Below are positions 54,957 to 63,635 of a DNA stretch of 64,000 nucleotides, one piece after another; positions within the stretch are counted from its first letter, which is position 1, and each line of letters opens with the position of its first letter. The notes under the pieces were generated by a model that was not told where the DNA came from, made no database searches, and worked only from the letters and a program-made list of their open reading frames with translations. Origin of the DNA: Alphaproteobacteria bacterium (lineage in GTDB: Bacteria > Pseudomonadota > Alphaproteobacteria > Micropepsales > Micropepsaceae); NCBI GenBank assembly GCA_947475445.1, contig CANJLC010000003.1:62001-126000 (forward strand), given 5' to 3'. The position numbers were made by a program, and so were the translations under genes.

Positions 54957-56132
54957 GTGAGAAGGCTGGTTGCGCATATCGGAGTGTTGCTGGCGGCGGC
55001 CAGCCTTGGCACCGCGGCGCTGGCCCAGGGCTGGGACGGCACAATCGCGCCCTACCAGGCCTTTCCCGGCAACGCCCAGTTCGACCTCAACGCCTCTGCC
55101 GAGGGTGCCCTTTTCAGCCCCCATGGCGGACAACGCGCCAGCGGCGCCCTCAAGCTCAGCCCGCGCCTGCACCGCGATTATGACAGCGGCCTTGTGCTGG
55201 GCCTGAACGCCACGCTCACCGCCAGCGATGTGCTGTCGCGCGGCCGCTATGACGGCGACGTGATCGAAAAAATCTATGGCGATGTGCGCACAGGGTTGGG
55301 ACGGCTGGAGATCGGCCAGAGCGATGGCGGCGCTTATGACCTTGCCATCAGCGGACCGAAAGTGGACGCCGCCGTAAGCCTGGACAATCCGCAGATCACA
55401 TTCTTCCGCGATCCGTCCACGGGGCGCGCCTTTACCGACATTTTCAGTTTGCGCACGCAGATCGGTGCCTCGTCCAACTACGCCAAATTTTCCTATGTCA
55501 GTCCAAGCCTGCTGGGGGCGCAGCTGGCGCTTTCCTTCACGCCAAACCAGGCCAAGCTGGGAATTCCATTCCTGCATGCGGGACCCCATGTGCCGGGGCG
55601 GCAGGTGGATATCTGGGAAGGCGCGATCCAATATTCCGATGAGTTTGGCGACTGGACGCTGAGCGCCTATGGCGGCGGCGCCTGGGGACGCGGCGAGCAC
55701 AAGCTGCCGGGGCAGGAAGGCGTCAGCGACCTGGGCGCAGGCCTTCGCGCGGATTACCAGGCCAGCGATGAAATGATGGTTTCGCTGGGCGGCGCCTGGC
55801 GGCAAAGCAACGCCTATGCTTTCCAGATCGCGCGCAGCTTCCAGGCCAATACCAGCAGCGTGATGCAGGCCAGCGGCAGCATCAGCTATGGCGATTGGGT
55901 GGCGGGCCTGGAAGTTGGCAGCGGCGATGCCGGCAGCTTCGGCGCCATGCCGCATCTGGGTCTTGACGGTTATCAGGCCTCACTGGGCTATGTCTTGGGC
56001 AACAGCATCCAGGTCACCGGCGGCTGGCAGCGGCTGACCTATCACCGCTCCAGCGGCAAATTTTACAATGGCGCGGCGCATATCGGACTGGATGCGGGCT
56101 TCCTGCATCTCACCGTGAAAACATCAAATTAA
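54957..56132 (+). CDS. general porin-type beta-barrel protein
   Basis: 391 residues: signal peptide (RRLVAHIGVLLAAASLGTAALA), then alternating amphipathic strands ending in an aromatic-poor C-terminus (HIGLDAGFLHLTVKTSN). Resembles alphaproteobacterial porins (family porin_4-like): LKLSPRLHRDYDSGLVLGLN, GRLEIGQSDGGAYDLAI, GLEVGSGDAGSFG. GTG 54957 is taken as start. A final Phe, common in barrels, is absent, so insertion efficiency may differ. Confidence 0.78.
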   Translation: MRRLVAHIGVLLAAASLGTAALAQGWDGTIAPYQAFPGNAQFDLNASAEGALFSPHGGQRASGALKLSPRLHRDYDSGLVLGLNATLTASDVLSRGRYDGDVIEKIYGDVRTGLGRLEIGQSDGGAYDLAISGPKVDAAVSLDNPQITFFRDPSTGRAFTDIFSLRTQIGASSNYAKFSYVSPSLLGAQLALSFTPNQAKLGIPFLHAGPHVPGRQVDIWEGAIQYSDEFGDWTLSAYGGGAWGRGEHKLPGQEGVSDLGAGLRADYQASDEMMVSLGGAWRQSNAYAFQIARSFQANTSSVMQASGSISYGDWVAGLEVGSGDAGSFGAMPHLGLDGYQASLGYVLGNSIQVTGGWQRLTYHRSSGKFYNGAAHIGLDAGFLHLTVKTSN

Positions 56133-56705
56133 GGCGCCGATGGCGGCGATGCCAGCAAAGCCAGACACTTGGCCCGCATTTTGCGCGGTGATGCCGCCCA
56201 GCGCGAAGACTGGCAGCGGAACGGCGCGCGCAATCAGGCGGGCCCGCGCCGGCGTCAGGGCGCGCGCGTTTCGATGGCTCTTGGTGGCAAAAACCGGCGA
56301 CAGCAAAACCGCATCGGCGCTGCCGGACCTGAGCACCGCGCCCAGCGAATGGGCGGCAGCGGTGATCAGCCAGTGCGGATTTTTCGCCCGCCAATGCGCC
56401 GCCTGATGGGCGCGAATCTCCGGCAAATGCAGCCCATTGGCGCCGATGGCGCGCACCAGGGCGGGATCATCGGCGATCAGCAGGATCAAGCCACGCGCAA
56501 AAGCAATAACGCGCAGGGCCAGGGCCAATTTGGCGCGCTTTTTTGCATCCCGGGCGCGCACGATCACGATGGCGCCAGGCGGCAACCGCCTTGCCGCAGC
56601 CAGCGGATCCGGCAGGCGCTCGTCATCGGTCAGCAATATCAACTGGCCTGCATTGAGGCCGGGGGCCGCCCTTGCTAGTTTCGCGCGCGACAAGGCATCC
56701 GACAT
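56124..56705 (-). CDS. ThiE/TenI-family protein (thiamine phosphate synthase-like)
   Basis: 193 residues of a TIM-barrel: LILLTDDERLPDPLAAARRL, VRARDAKKRAKLALALR, ANGLHLPEIRAHQAAHW, LITAAAHSLGAVLRSGSADA, LLSPVFATKSH and PVFALGGITAQNAGQ. In ThiE the site usually shows HLGQ after GVH; here HLPE, so the activity may have shifted. Its ATG (56705) and the ATG of yggS (56704) overlap as CATG on opposite strands, leaving no 5' UTR; a later start is possible. Ends 9 nt into the porin gene end. Confidence 0.75.
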   Translation of the reverse strand: MSDALSRAKLARAAPGLNAGQLILLTDDERLPDPLAAARRLPPGAIVIVRARDAKKRAKLALALRVIAFARGLILLIADDPALVRAIGANGLHLPEIRAHQAAHWRAKNPHWLITAAAHSLGAVLRSGSADAVLLSPVFATKSHRNARALTPARARLIARAVPLPVFALGGITAQNAGQVSGFAGIAAIGALI

Positions 56706-57375
56706 GAGCATTCCCGAAAATCTTGAGGCCATATTGGCGCGCATCGCAGCCGCGCGAAAGGCCGCATTCCATCCCGCGCCCTTTACCCATCTGGTCGCCG
56801 TCTCCAAAACGGTGGATGAAGCGGGCATCAGCAAAGCGCTGGAGGCGGGACAGCGCCTGTTCGGGGAAAACCGGGTTCAGGAAGTGCAAGGCAAATTTCC
56901 CGCCCTCAAAAGCGAATATCCCGACCTTCAGCTGCACCTGATCGGCCCCTTGCAAAGCAACAAGGTCAAGGATGCGCTGGCGCTGTTTGACGTCATCCAG
57001 ACGCTGGACCGGCCCAAGCTGGCGCAGGCGCTGGCCACCGGGCGCGACCAAAGCGGCTTCTGCCCGCCCTTGTTCGTGCAAGTGAACACCGGCGAAGAAC
57101 CGCAAAAGGCCGGCGTGATGCCCGGTGAGGCGGCGGAGCTGATCGCGCTGGCGCGCAAGCTGGAATTGCCCGTTATCGGCCTGATGTGCATTCCGCCCGC
57201 CGGTCAGGATGGCGCGCCGCATTTCGGCTTCCTGCAAAAGCTGGCGCGCGACAATGGCCTGGACCAGCTCAGCATGGGCATGAGCGGCGATTTTGAAATG
57301 GCGATCCGCTTTGGCGCCACGCATGTGCGGGTGGGCACTGCCATATTCGGCGCGCGGGAAATTTCTGCGCTTTAA
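56704..57375 (+). CDS. yggS: YggS family PLP homeostasis protein
   Basis: 223-residue PLP-binding TIM barrel (PLPBP): FTHLVAVSKTVDEAGISKAL (Lys holding PLP), GENRVQEVQGKFPAL, LHLIGPLQSNKVKDAL, PVIGLMCIPP and QLSMGMSGDFEMAIRFGATH with VRVGTAIFG. No catalysis is known; it buffers PLP. Divergent from the thiE-like gene with overlapping ATGs. Confidence 0.94.
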   Translation: MSIPENLEAILARIAAARKAAFHPAPFTHLVAVSKTVDEAGISKALEAGQRLFGENRVQEVQGKFPALKSEYPDLQLHLIGPLQSNKVKDALALFDVIQTLDRPKLAQALATGRDQSGFCPPLFVQVNTGEEPQKAGVMPGEAAELIALARKLELPVIGLMCIPPAGQDGAPHFGFLQKLARDNGLDQLSMGMSGDFEMAIRFGATHVRVGTAIFGAREISAL

Positions 57376-57398
57376 TAATCCGGCCGCTCGCCTCAGCT

Positions 57399-57471
57399 GT
57401 CCATACGCGGACGCTATGGACCGTTCGTCGTTTCAAACGGTTCGCTGGACCGTTTGATTTGCCTTCGGCAA
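57399..57471. repeat. three adjacent hairpins between convergent genes
   Basis: Hairpin 1: 57,399-57,421 (GTCCATA and GCG pairing with one bulged C). Hairpin 2: 57,433-57,457 (TCAAACGGT / ACCGTTTGA). Hairpin 3: 57,459-57,471 (TTGCC-TTC-GGCAA). No clear T-run. The 104-base gap separates yggS from the L,D-transpeptidase and may hold shared termination or processing signals. Confidence 0.55.
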
Positions 57472-57479
57472 TCCACTCC

Positions 57480-57983
57480 TCACCCAATACGGATGCGGTC
57501 ACCGGGCTGCAACTGTTCCAGCGCCGCGCGCAAATCCTGCTGCGCCAGCGCGACGCAGCCCGCCGTGGGGGCATAATCCGGTTTCGCCAGATGGAGGAAA
57601 ATCGCGCTGCCCTTGCCCGGCACAATGGGATCGTCGTTGAAACCCACCACTGCCACCAGATCGTAGAGATTGTCGTCGCGCCACATATTTTCCGCGCTTG
57701 CGGGATAAGGCAGCTTCACCAGACGATTGTAATTGGCGTCATCCGGCGCATCGCACCAGCCGTCATACCTGGCGATGGCGCGCACCGGCAGGACGCAGCG
57801 CGGCTTTGCAACATGATCGCCGCGATAGAAAACTTCCCGCAGTTCGAAAACGCCCAGCGGGGTAACGCCGTCACCTTCGCTGAGCTTGCGCGCAATGCCG
57901 GCCGGGCCGATGGCGCAGCGGCACGGACCGGCGCCAAAATCCAGCACGGGGCCTTCAGGGGAATAGGAAACAATCAGGTCCAT
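57480..57983 (-). CDS. L,D-transpeptidase catalytic-domain protein (YkuD)
   Basis: 167 residues made of one YkuD domain: VTPLGVFELREVFYRGD, FLHLAKPDYAPTAGCVAL, with the catalytic His (FLHLA) and Cys (TAGC). No signal peptide or PG-binding domain. This cytosol-like DUF-type YkuD subgroup is common in Alphaproteobacteria; substrate uncertain. ATG 57983 taken; the longer frame has a poor start. Confidence 0.85.
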   Translation of the reverse strand: MDLIVSYSPEGPVLDFGAGPCRCAIGPAGIARKLSEGDGVTPLGVFELREVFYRGDHVAKPRCVLPVRAIARYDGWCDAPDDANYNRLVKLPYPASAENMWRDDNLYDLVAVVGFNDDPIVPGKGSAIFLHLAKPDYAPTAGCVALAQQDLRAALEQLQPGDRIRIG

Positions 57984-57999
57984 CGCTGCGCAGTATAGC

Positions 58000-58551
58000 T
58001 TACTGCGCGGCGGCAAGCACCGTGGTGTTGGTCATGTCCTGGCTTTTTTGATAGGCGAAGACGGCGCGCCTTGCGATGTCGCCGTCAAAGCCTTTCTGGG
58101 CCAGCGCCGCCGTCAGGGCCGCGAGATTTGCATCGGGCGGCAAGGCGGCGGGTTTGCCGGGCGTGGCAGCGGCGACCTTTTCTGCGGCCGCATCATCGCC
58201 GGTGAACAGGGCCAGCATGGTTTCGCCGACATCCTTGCCGGTCACCGCTTCAAAGGCTGCGTCGGCAACGGACGTCACTGCGCCCCACAGCCCGCCATAG
58301 AGCGTATCGCCCGCGATCTTTTCCAGCGTGCCAATCGTGTCGTGGGTGATGGCGCGATACAGCGTGCCGATCACCGGCAAATGCTGCAGCGGATTGACGA
58401 TGGAAACCAAGTCATGGAAGGAGAAACTGCTGTCCGGGTTCGGCGCGCCCTCTTGCGCAGCGGGCGCAGAAGCCTGCGCCTGCCTTGCGGGCATGCCGAT
58501 CATTTTCAGACTGCCAAAGGCCGGGTTGAACTGGGTCACGCCAGTAGCCAA
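58000..58551 (-). CDS. conserved hypothetical protein
   Basis: 183 residues. No signal peptide. Middle segment FHDLVSIVNPLQHLPVIGTL, YRAITHDTIGTLEKIAGDTL, YGGLWGAVTSVADAAFEAVTG shows the pattern of a conserved alphaproteobacterial protein, followed by a low-complexity linker and a C-terminal AALTAALAQKGFDGDIARRAV. Same strand as the L,D-transpeptidase, 17 nt upstream of its ATG, so probably co-transcribed. Function unknown. Confidence 0.7.
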   Translation of the reverse strand: MATGVTQFNPAFGSLKMIGMPARQAQASAPAAQEGAPNPDSSFSFHDLVSIVNPLQHLPVIGTLYRAITHDTIGTLEKIAGDTLYGGLWGAVTSVADAAFEAVTGKDVGETMLALFTGDDAAAEKVAAATPGKPAALPPDANLAALTAALAQKGFDGDIARRAVFAYQKSQDMTNTTVLAAAQ

Positions 58552-58687
58552 GCAAGCGCCGGGCCGGGGAAAACCCCCTGGTCTTGCTGGATTTTCATGA
58601 TGCGCCGGTCAGCAAGCCCGGCAGAAATTGCCGTGCGGTGAACGCAAATCGCGCTATGGTTCCGCCGCCCATAGATTTTCGAGTTCC

Positions 58688-59302
58688 ATGCCCAGCGCCA
58701 AGCGCATACTTCTGGTCGACAGCAACGAGGTGCCGCGCCGCATGCTGGCGCAGCAGCTGGCGCGCGAAGGGTCTTATGCGGTGATCGAGGCCGGCAGTGC
58801 AGCGCAGGCCAGCGCGGCCGGGGGCTATGACCTGGCGATCCTGGATACGGCCACGGCGCGCAGCCTGGATTTTTCCGGTCCCATCCTGTTTTTGACCGAT
58901 GGCGAGGAAGCCGGGCTTGGCGGTGACCAGCTGGTCAAGCCGTTCCGCCTGTCCGCCCTGCTGGCGATGCTTGCAGCGCGCCTTGGCCATCAAGGCGCAG
59001 GCGACGATGAAGGCTTTGCCATCGGGCCTTACATCTTCCGGCCCGGCGCCAAGCTGCTGACCGATGGCAAGGGGCGCAAGATCCGCCTGACCGAGAAAGA
59101 AACCAATATCCTGCGGTTCCTGCATGGGGCGGCCGACACCGTACCGCGCGAGACCTTGCTGCATGAAGTCTGGGGTTACAGCCCCGCCGCTACCACTCAT
59201 ACCCTGGAAACCCATATCTACCGGCTGCGCCGCAAGATCGAGGAAAACCCAGGCCAGGCGCGGATTGTGGTCACCGAGGGCGGCGGCTACCGGCTGGGGT
59301 GA
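58688..59302 (+). CDS. OmpR-type response regulator with compact, degenerate receiver
   Basis: 204 residues. Receiver about 1-105: the usual acidic pair reads Asp 11-Ser 12 (VDSNE), phospho-acceptor Asp 53 (LAILDTAT), Thr 70, Lys 84 (QLVKPF). It is about 15 residues shorter than a standard receiver. DNA-binding winged helix 110-204 (RLTEKETNILRFLHG; THTLETHIYRLRRKIEE; VTEGGGYRLG). No adjacent kinase. Phosphorylation may be weak with the second acidic residue lost. Confidence 0.88.
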   Translation: MPSAKRILLVDSNEVPRRMLAQQLAREGSYAVIEAGSAAQASAAGGYDLAILDTATARSLDFSGPILFLTDGEEAGLGGDQLVKPFRLSALLAMLAARLGHQGAGDDEGFAIGPYIFRPGAKLLTDGKGRKIRLTEKETNILRFLHGAADTVPRETLLHEVWGYSPAATTHTLETHIYRLRRKIEENPGQARIVVTEGGGYRLG

Positions 59303-59311
59303 GGCCGATCA

Positions 59312-59336
59312 GCAAAAGCTCCAGTGGAGCTTTTGC
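59312..59336 (+). repeat. intergenic perfect palindrome, terminator-like
   Basis: Arms GCAAAAGCTCC and GGAGCTTTTGC with loop AGT, 9 nt after the response regulator stop. TTTTG follows the stem, so it could terminate the regulator gene weakly. Centre CCAGTGG as in the palindromes at 845 and 43,251. Confidence 0.75.
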
Positions 59337-59425
59337 CGGCCGAACGCCCGCGCAGCGGGCCGGAAGCAGGAGGCCAAGCTCCAATCTTTAACAGCCGTTA
59401 ACTCTTCGCGGCCGATAAATCCGCC

Positions 59426-61411
59426 ATGGCAAAGCGCAAGCCCAAGGGGGATGTCCCACGCAAGCGAAGCCGCGCACGGCGCGACGACGATGATGACGCG
59501 CCGACGCCGCCAAAAAGAAAAGCCGCCTGGCCTTTCGTGCTGCTGGTGATCCTGGCCTGGGGCGGAATCTTTGGCGCCATCTTTGTCTCGCGCTTTTTAT
59601 CCGAATTGCCCGATGTGCAGCATTTGATGGTCACGGGCGGGCCAACGCGCGACGTCACCATCCTGGATGATCGCGGAAGACTGATTGCGCGCCGCGGCCT
59701 GACCCAGGGCGCCACGATCAATGCCGCCGAGCTGCCCGACTATGTCACCAACGCCTTCATCGCCATCGAGGATCGCCGCTTCCGCAGTCATTTCGGTGTC
59801 GATCCCTTCGGCATGGCGCGCGCCGGCGTCGCCAACATGATGGCCGGTCATGTGGTGCAGGGCGGCTCCACCCTGACCCAGCAGCTTGCCAAGAATATTT
59901 TCCTGACGCCCAGCCGCACCTTTGACCGCAAGATCCAGGAAGCGATGCTGGCGATGTACATGGAGTCGCGCTACTCCAAGGAGCAGATCCTCACTTTGTA
60001 TCTCAACCGCGTTTATTTCGGCGCCGGTGTTTACGGCATCGAGGCGGCCAGCCAGAAATTCTTCTCCAAGCATGCCACCGAGTTGGGCTTGACTGAAGCC
60101 GCCATGCTGGCGGGCAGCGTCAAGGCGCCGGCGCGCTACAACGCCATGGCGGATGCCGATGCCTCGCTGGCCCGCGCCCGGATCGTCCTGCGCGCCATGC
60201 AGGAGGCGGGCTTCCTTGACGACAGCACAAGGGCGCAGGCGCAGGCGACACGGCCGCGCATTGTCAAAGGCTCCGGCACGCCGGACTCCGGCTATTTCGC
60301 CGACTGGGTGATAGCGCGGCTTGACGGATTTATCGGCCCCAGTGACGAGGCGGTGGTCGTGGAAACCAGCTTCGACCTGGAAACGCAGCGGCTGGCGGAA
60401 TTGGCGGTGCGCGAAGGCCTCAGCAATGAAGGCTCCCGGATCGGCGCGTCCCAGGCGGCGCTGGTGGCGATGACGCCCGATGGCGCCATTCGCGCCATGG
60501 TGGGCGGCCGCTCGTATGCCCAGTCCAGCTTCAACCGCGCCGCGGATGCCACGCGCCAGCCGGGCAGCGCCTTCAAGCCCTTTGTCTATCTGGCGGCGTT
60601 CGAGCATGGCCACACGCCTGACGACATCATGCATGACGGGCCGGTGGATATTCGCGGCTGGAAGCCGCAGGATTTTGAAGGCGAATACCAGGGCGATATC
60701 AGCCTGACTTTGGCTTTTGCAGAATCCTCCAATGTCATTTCCGCCATGCTGACCGATGAAATCGGCGCCAAGGAAGTGGCGCGCACGGCAAAGCGGCTGG
60801 GCATCATCTCGCCGCTGGAAGAAGTGCCGTCGCTGGCGCTGGGCACGTCAGGCGTCTCGCCGCTGGAGCTGACCAGCGCCTATGCACCTTTCGCCAATGG
60901 CGGCGAAGGCGTGGTGCCGTTCGGCATTGTCGCCATCCGCACCAAGGCGGGAAAAATCCTGTATGAGCGCAAAAGCGCTGGGCTGGGCGCGGTGATGTCG
61001 CCCCAGAACAATGCGTCCATGACAAGGCTGATGGTCGAGACCGTCACCACGGGCACCGGCAAATCCGCGCGGCTGGAGGAACGGCCCAGCGCCGGCAAGA
61101 CCGGCACCACGCAGGATTCGCATGACGCCTGGTTTGTCGGCTTCACCGCAGACCTGGTGACGGGCGTGTGGGTGGGCAACGACAATAACGCGCCCATGCA
61201 CAAATCGGGCACACTGACTGCGACCGGCGGCGGCGTGCCGGCCCATATTTTCCATGCCTTCATGGAAAATGCGCATCAGGGCCTGCCGGTGCGGCCTTTG
61301 GCCGGCGCCAATCTGGTCGCCGATGCCGGCGCGGCGCAGCCCGTGTCCGGCGATGAGGACGACAAGCCGGGCGCTTTCGAGAGCCTGCTGAATGGAATCT
61401 TCGGCGGCTGA
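59426..61411 (+). CDS. class A penicillin-binding protein (PBP1A family)
   Basis: Bifunctional glycan polymerase and transpeptidase. 661 residues: basic N-terminus, one membrane helix (about 34-56), GT51 domain ([61 protein letters not shown]), transpeptidase domain with SxxK in [10 protein letters not shown], SxN in ESSNVIS, and KTG in [18 protein letters not shown]. Shorter than typical PBP1A (about 800), lacking the extra outer-membrane docking insert. Confidence 0.95.
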   Translation: MAKRKPKGDVPRKRSRARRDDDDDAPTPPKRKAAWPFVLLVILAWGGIFGAIFVSRFLSELPDVQHLMVTGGPTRDVTILDDRGRLIARRGLTQGATINAAELPDYVTNAFIAIEDRRFRSHFGVDPFGMARAGVANMMAGHVVQGGSTLTQQLAKNIFLTPSRTFDRKIQEAMLAMYMESRYSKEQILTLYLNRVYFGAGVYGIEAASQKFFSKHATELGLTEAAMLAGSVKAPARYNAMADADASLARARIVLRAMQEAGFLDDSTRAQAQATRPRIVKGSGTPDSGYFADWVIARLDGFIGPSDEAVVVETSFDLETQRLAELAVREGLSNEGSRIGASQAALVAMTPDGAIRAMVGGRSYAQSSFNRAADATRQPGSAFKPFVYLAAFEHGHTPDDIMHDGPVDIRGWKPQDFEGEYQGDISLTLAFAESSNVISAMLTDEIGAKEVARTAKRLGIISPLEEVPSLALGTSGVSPLELTSAYAPFANGGEGVVPFGIVAIRTKAGKILYERKSAGLGAVMSPQNNASMTRLMVETVTTGTGKSARLEERPSAGKTGTTQDSHDAWFVGFTADLVTGVWVGNDNNAPMHKSGTLTATGGGVPAHIFHAFMENAHQGLPVRPLAGANLVADAGAAQPVSGDEDDKPGAFESLLNGIFGG

Positions 61412-62170
61412 TCAGTTATAGCGCAGCAGGTTGCGGCCGTTTTCGCGCAGCCATTTGCGCGCCTTGCGCGCATGGGGTGTCAGGCCTTCTACATGGGCCC
61501 AGAAGTCCGGGCCGTGATTCATTTCCTTCAGGTGCGCCGCTTCATGCGCCACCACATAATCGCGCACATAATCCGGCGCGAAAATCAGCCGCCAGGAAAA
61601 GGACAGCGAGCGCGCCGAGGAACAGGAGCCCCAGCGGCTGGCGGTGTCGCGCACCGTGATGCGGGACGGCTTGACGCCCAGCTGCTCGCCGAACGCAAGT
61701 GCGCTGGTTTCGAAAGCCTGCTTGGCTTCGCGCTTGAAAAAATCCGTCAGGCGGCGGGCGGCATGTTCGGCCCGGCCACTGACGAAAATCTCATTGCCGT
61801 CCCGCCACACCGGCGCCGGACCGCGCGCGGTGGCGGCGCGGATGCGGTGCGGCTCGCCGCGGAACGGCACCAGCGCGCCCGGCGCCAATGCAATCGGCTT
61901 GAGGGTGGCGGCGCGCTGGCGGCTGACCCAGGCAAATTCGCCGCGCACGAAATGCAGCGCCGCGGCCCGTCCCACCCGGCTGGGGGCGGTGACGGTCACT
62001 TCGCCCGATACCGGGCTGACCCGCATGGTGATGCGCCGGGCCCGGGGATTGAGGCGCACCAGCACCGGCACGCTTTCGCCGTCAATCGCCAGCAATTCGC
62101 GCATCAGGCTGAGCTTGCGCGTTGTCTTCTTTTTCAGGATACGCAGGACGGCTCGCATTTTGCCCATCAT
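61412..62170 (-). CDS. DUF45 (YgjP-like) zinc metallopeptidase
   Basis: 252 residues: YgjP/UTP-pyrophosphatase-like fold with HExxH in VVAHEAAHLKEMNHGPDFW (zinc ligands His and a downstream His), RWGSCSSARSLSFSWRLI and YVRDYVVAHE. Family function is little known. Start at 62170 or at Met 62,101 region; the first is used. Divergent from the VOC gene. Confidence 0.88.
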   Translation of the reverse strand: MMGKMRAVLRILKKKTTRKLSLMRELLAIDGESVPVLVRLNPRARRITMRVSPVSGEVTVTAPSRVGRAAALHFVRGEFAWVSRQRAATLKPIALAPGALVPFRGEPHRIRAATARGPAPVWRDGNEIFVSGRAEHAARRLTDFFKREAKQAFETSALAFGEQLGVKPSRITVRDTASRWGSCSSARSLSFSWRLIFAPDYVRDYVVAHEAAHLKEMNHGPDFWAHVEGLTPHARKARKWLRENGRNLLRYN

Positions 62171-62205
62171 CTGGTTAGGCTCCGTCCGTCAAGCAGAGAC
62201 GGAAA

Positions 62206-62628
62206 ATGGCCGAGCGTCCGCGATTTCATCTTGCCTTTCCCGTGCGTGATTTTGCCGAAGCGCGCGCCTTTTACGGCGCGTTGCTCGGCTGTCCCGAGGG
62301 ACGTTCGAGCGATGAATGGGTGGACTTTGATTTCTTCGGCCATCAGATCGTCGCCCATTTAAGCCCGAACGAAGCCGGACACAAGCAGCATAATCAGGTT
62401 GACGGGAAGGCCGTGCCCGTGCGCCATTTCGGAACAATCCTCAGCATGACGGATTGGAAGCAATTGGCGGATCGCCTGGTGGAAAAGAAAATCACTTTCA
62501 TCATCGCGCCGGGCATTCGCTTTGCCGGGCAACCGGGCGAGCAGGCGACATTTTTTTTCCGGGATCCCAGCGGCAATGCGCTGGAATTCAAGGCCTTCGC
62601 GAATGAGGAGCAGATCTTTGCGCGCTGA
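62206..62628 (+). CDS. VOC (glyoxalase/dioxygenase-fold) protein
   Basis: 140 residues. Two beta-alpha-beta-beta-beta units: RFHLAFPVRDFAEARAFYGAL (metal-position His 8), FDFFGHQIVAH, HFGTILSMTDW, FFFRDPSGNALEFKAF (metal-position Glu). Substrate unknown. Ends inside the dsbB leader. Confidence 0.88.
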   Translation: MAERPRFHLAFPVRDFAEARAFYGALLGCPEGRSSDEWVDFDFFGHQIVAHLSPNEAGHKQHNQVDGKAVPVRHFGTILSMTDWKQLADRLVEKKITFIIAPGIRFAGQPGEQATFFFRDPSGNALEFKAFANEEQIFAR

Positions 62629-63100
62629 CCAAATCGCACTGGGTGTTGGGCTTGGCGCCCTGGCGTTGCTGCTGGGCGCTCTGGGCTTTCAATATATCGG
62701 CGGGCTGGCCCCCTGCGAAATGTGTCATTGGCAGCGCTGGCCACACATTGCCGCCGCCATCATCGGCATCGCAGGTGTTCCATTGTTGTCTTCGCGCGCT
62801 TCTGGCTCGGCTGCCCGCGACAGGGCGCGCATGCTGGCCTGGATCGCGGTGGGGCTGGTCGCGGTGTCGGGCCTGATCGGCCTTTACCAGAGCGGCATGC
62901 AATGGGGCATCGTGCCGGGACCTTCTTCCTGCAGCGGCCAGCGTTTTGTCATGGGCAGCAATGTGGTGCCGGAAATCCAGTGCGATGTGGTGAGCTGGTC
63001 CCTGTTTGGCCTGTCCATGGCGAGCTATAACATGATCTTCTCCTTCCTGATCGCGGGGCTTGGCAGCCTGGCGCTTTTGAAAGACAAAAATGCCGCGTAA
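62618..63100 (+). CDS. dsbB: disulfide bond formation protein DsbB
   Basis: Inner-membrane quinone-linked oxidant of DsbA. 160 residues, four membrane helices, Cys pairs CEMC (33 and 36) and the second pair in SSCSG and EIQCDVVSW. WQRWPH follows the first pair as in DsbB. TTG 62618 with GAGGAG 7 nt upstream is the likely start; ATG 62603 is in frame. Overlaps coq7. Confidence 0.9.
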   Translation: MRADQIALGVGLGALALLLGALGFQYIGGLAPCEMCHWQRWPHIAAAIIGIAGVPLLSSRASGSAARDRARMLAWIAVGLVAVSGLIGLYQSGMQWGIVPGPSSCSGQRFVMGSNVVPEIQCDVVSWSLFGLSMASYNMIFSFLIAGLGSLALLKDKNAA

Positions 63101-63635
63101 AGCAAAACCCCTTGCGCCGGGACGCACCGGCCCTGACAGCGACGCCATGATTCGCGTCGATCATGCCGGCGAATATGGCGCGGTGCGCATTTATGAAGGC
63201 CAGCTGGCGGTGCTGAAAGGCCGCGCCAGCGCGCAAACGATCCAGCACATGGCCGAGCAGGAACAGGCTCACCTGAAGGCCTTTGACAAGCTGATCAATG
63301 AACGCCGGGTGCGGCCCACCGCGCTGGAGCCGGTATGGCGGGTGGCCGGTTTCGCGCTGGGCGCCGCCACCGCCCTGATGGGCGAGAAGGCCGCCTTCGC
63401 CTGCACCGCAGCCGTGGAAGAAGCGATTGATGAACATTATGCCGCCCAGATCGAGGCCATCGGCGCATCCGATCCGGTCTTAAAAAAAACCGTCGAGGAG
63501 TTTCGCGCGGATGAGGCGGCCCATCGCCAGACCGCGCTGGACAATGGAGCGGAATCCGCTCCCGGCTACAAATTCCTCAGCGAAGCGATCAAGGCGGGTT
63601 GCCGCGTGGCAATCAAGCTCTCGGAAAAAATCTAG
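63090..63635 (+). CDS. coq7: demethoxyubiquinone hydroxylase
   Basis: Di-iron enzyme hydroxylating C6 of the ubiquinone ring. 181 residues: MIRVDHAGEYGAVRIYEGQL, MAEQEQAHLKAF, ALMGEKAAFACTAAVEEAID, EHYAAQIE and EEFRADEAAHRQTA; the Glu and ExxH iron ligands are visible. Overlaps dsbB by 11 nt. Pairs with the UbiH-like hydroxylase at 21,254. Confidence 0.96.
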   Translation: MPRKAKPLAPGRTGPDSDAMIRVDHAGEYGAVRIYEGQLAVLKGRASAQTIQHMAEQEQAHLKAFDKLINERRVRPTALEPVWRVAGFALGAATALMGEKAAFACTAAVEEAIDEHYAAQIEAIGASDPVLKKTVEEFRADEAAHRQTALDNGAESAPGYKFLSEAIKAGCRVAIKLSEKI

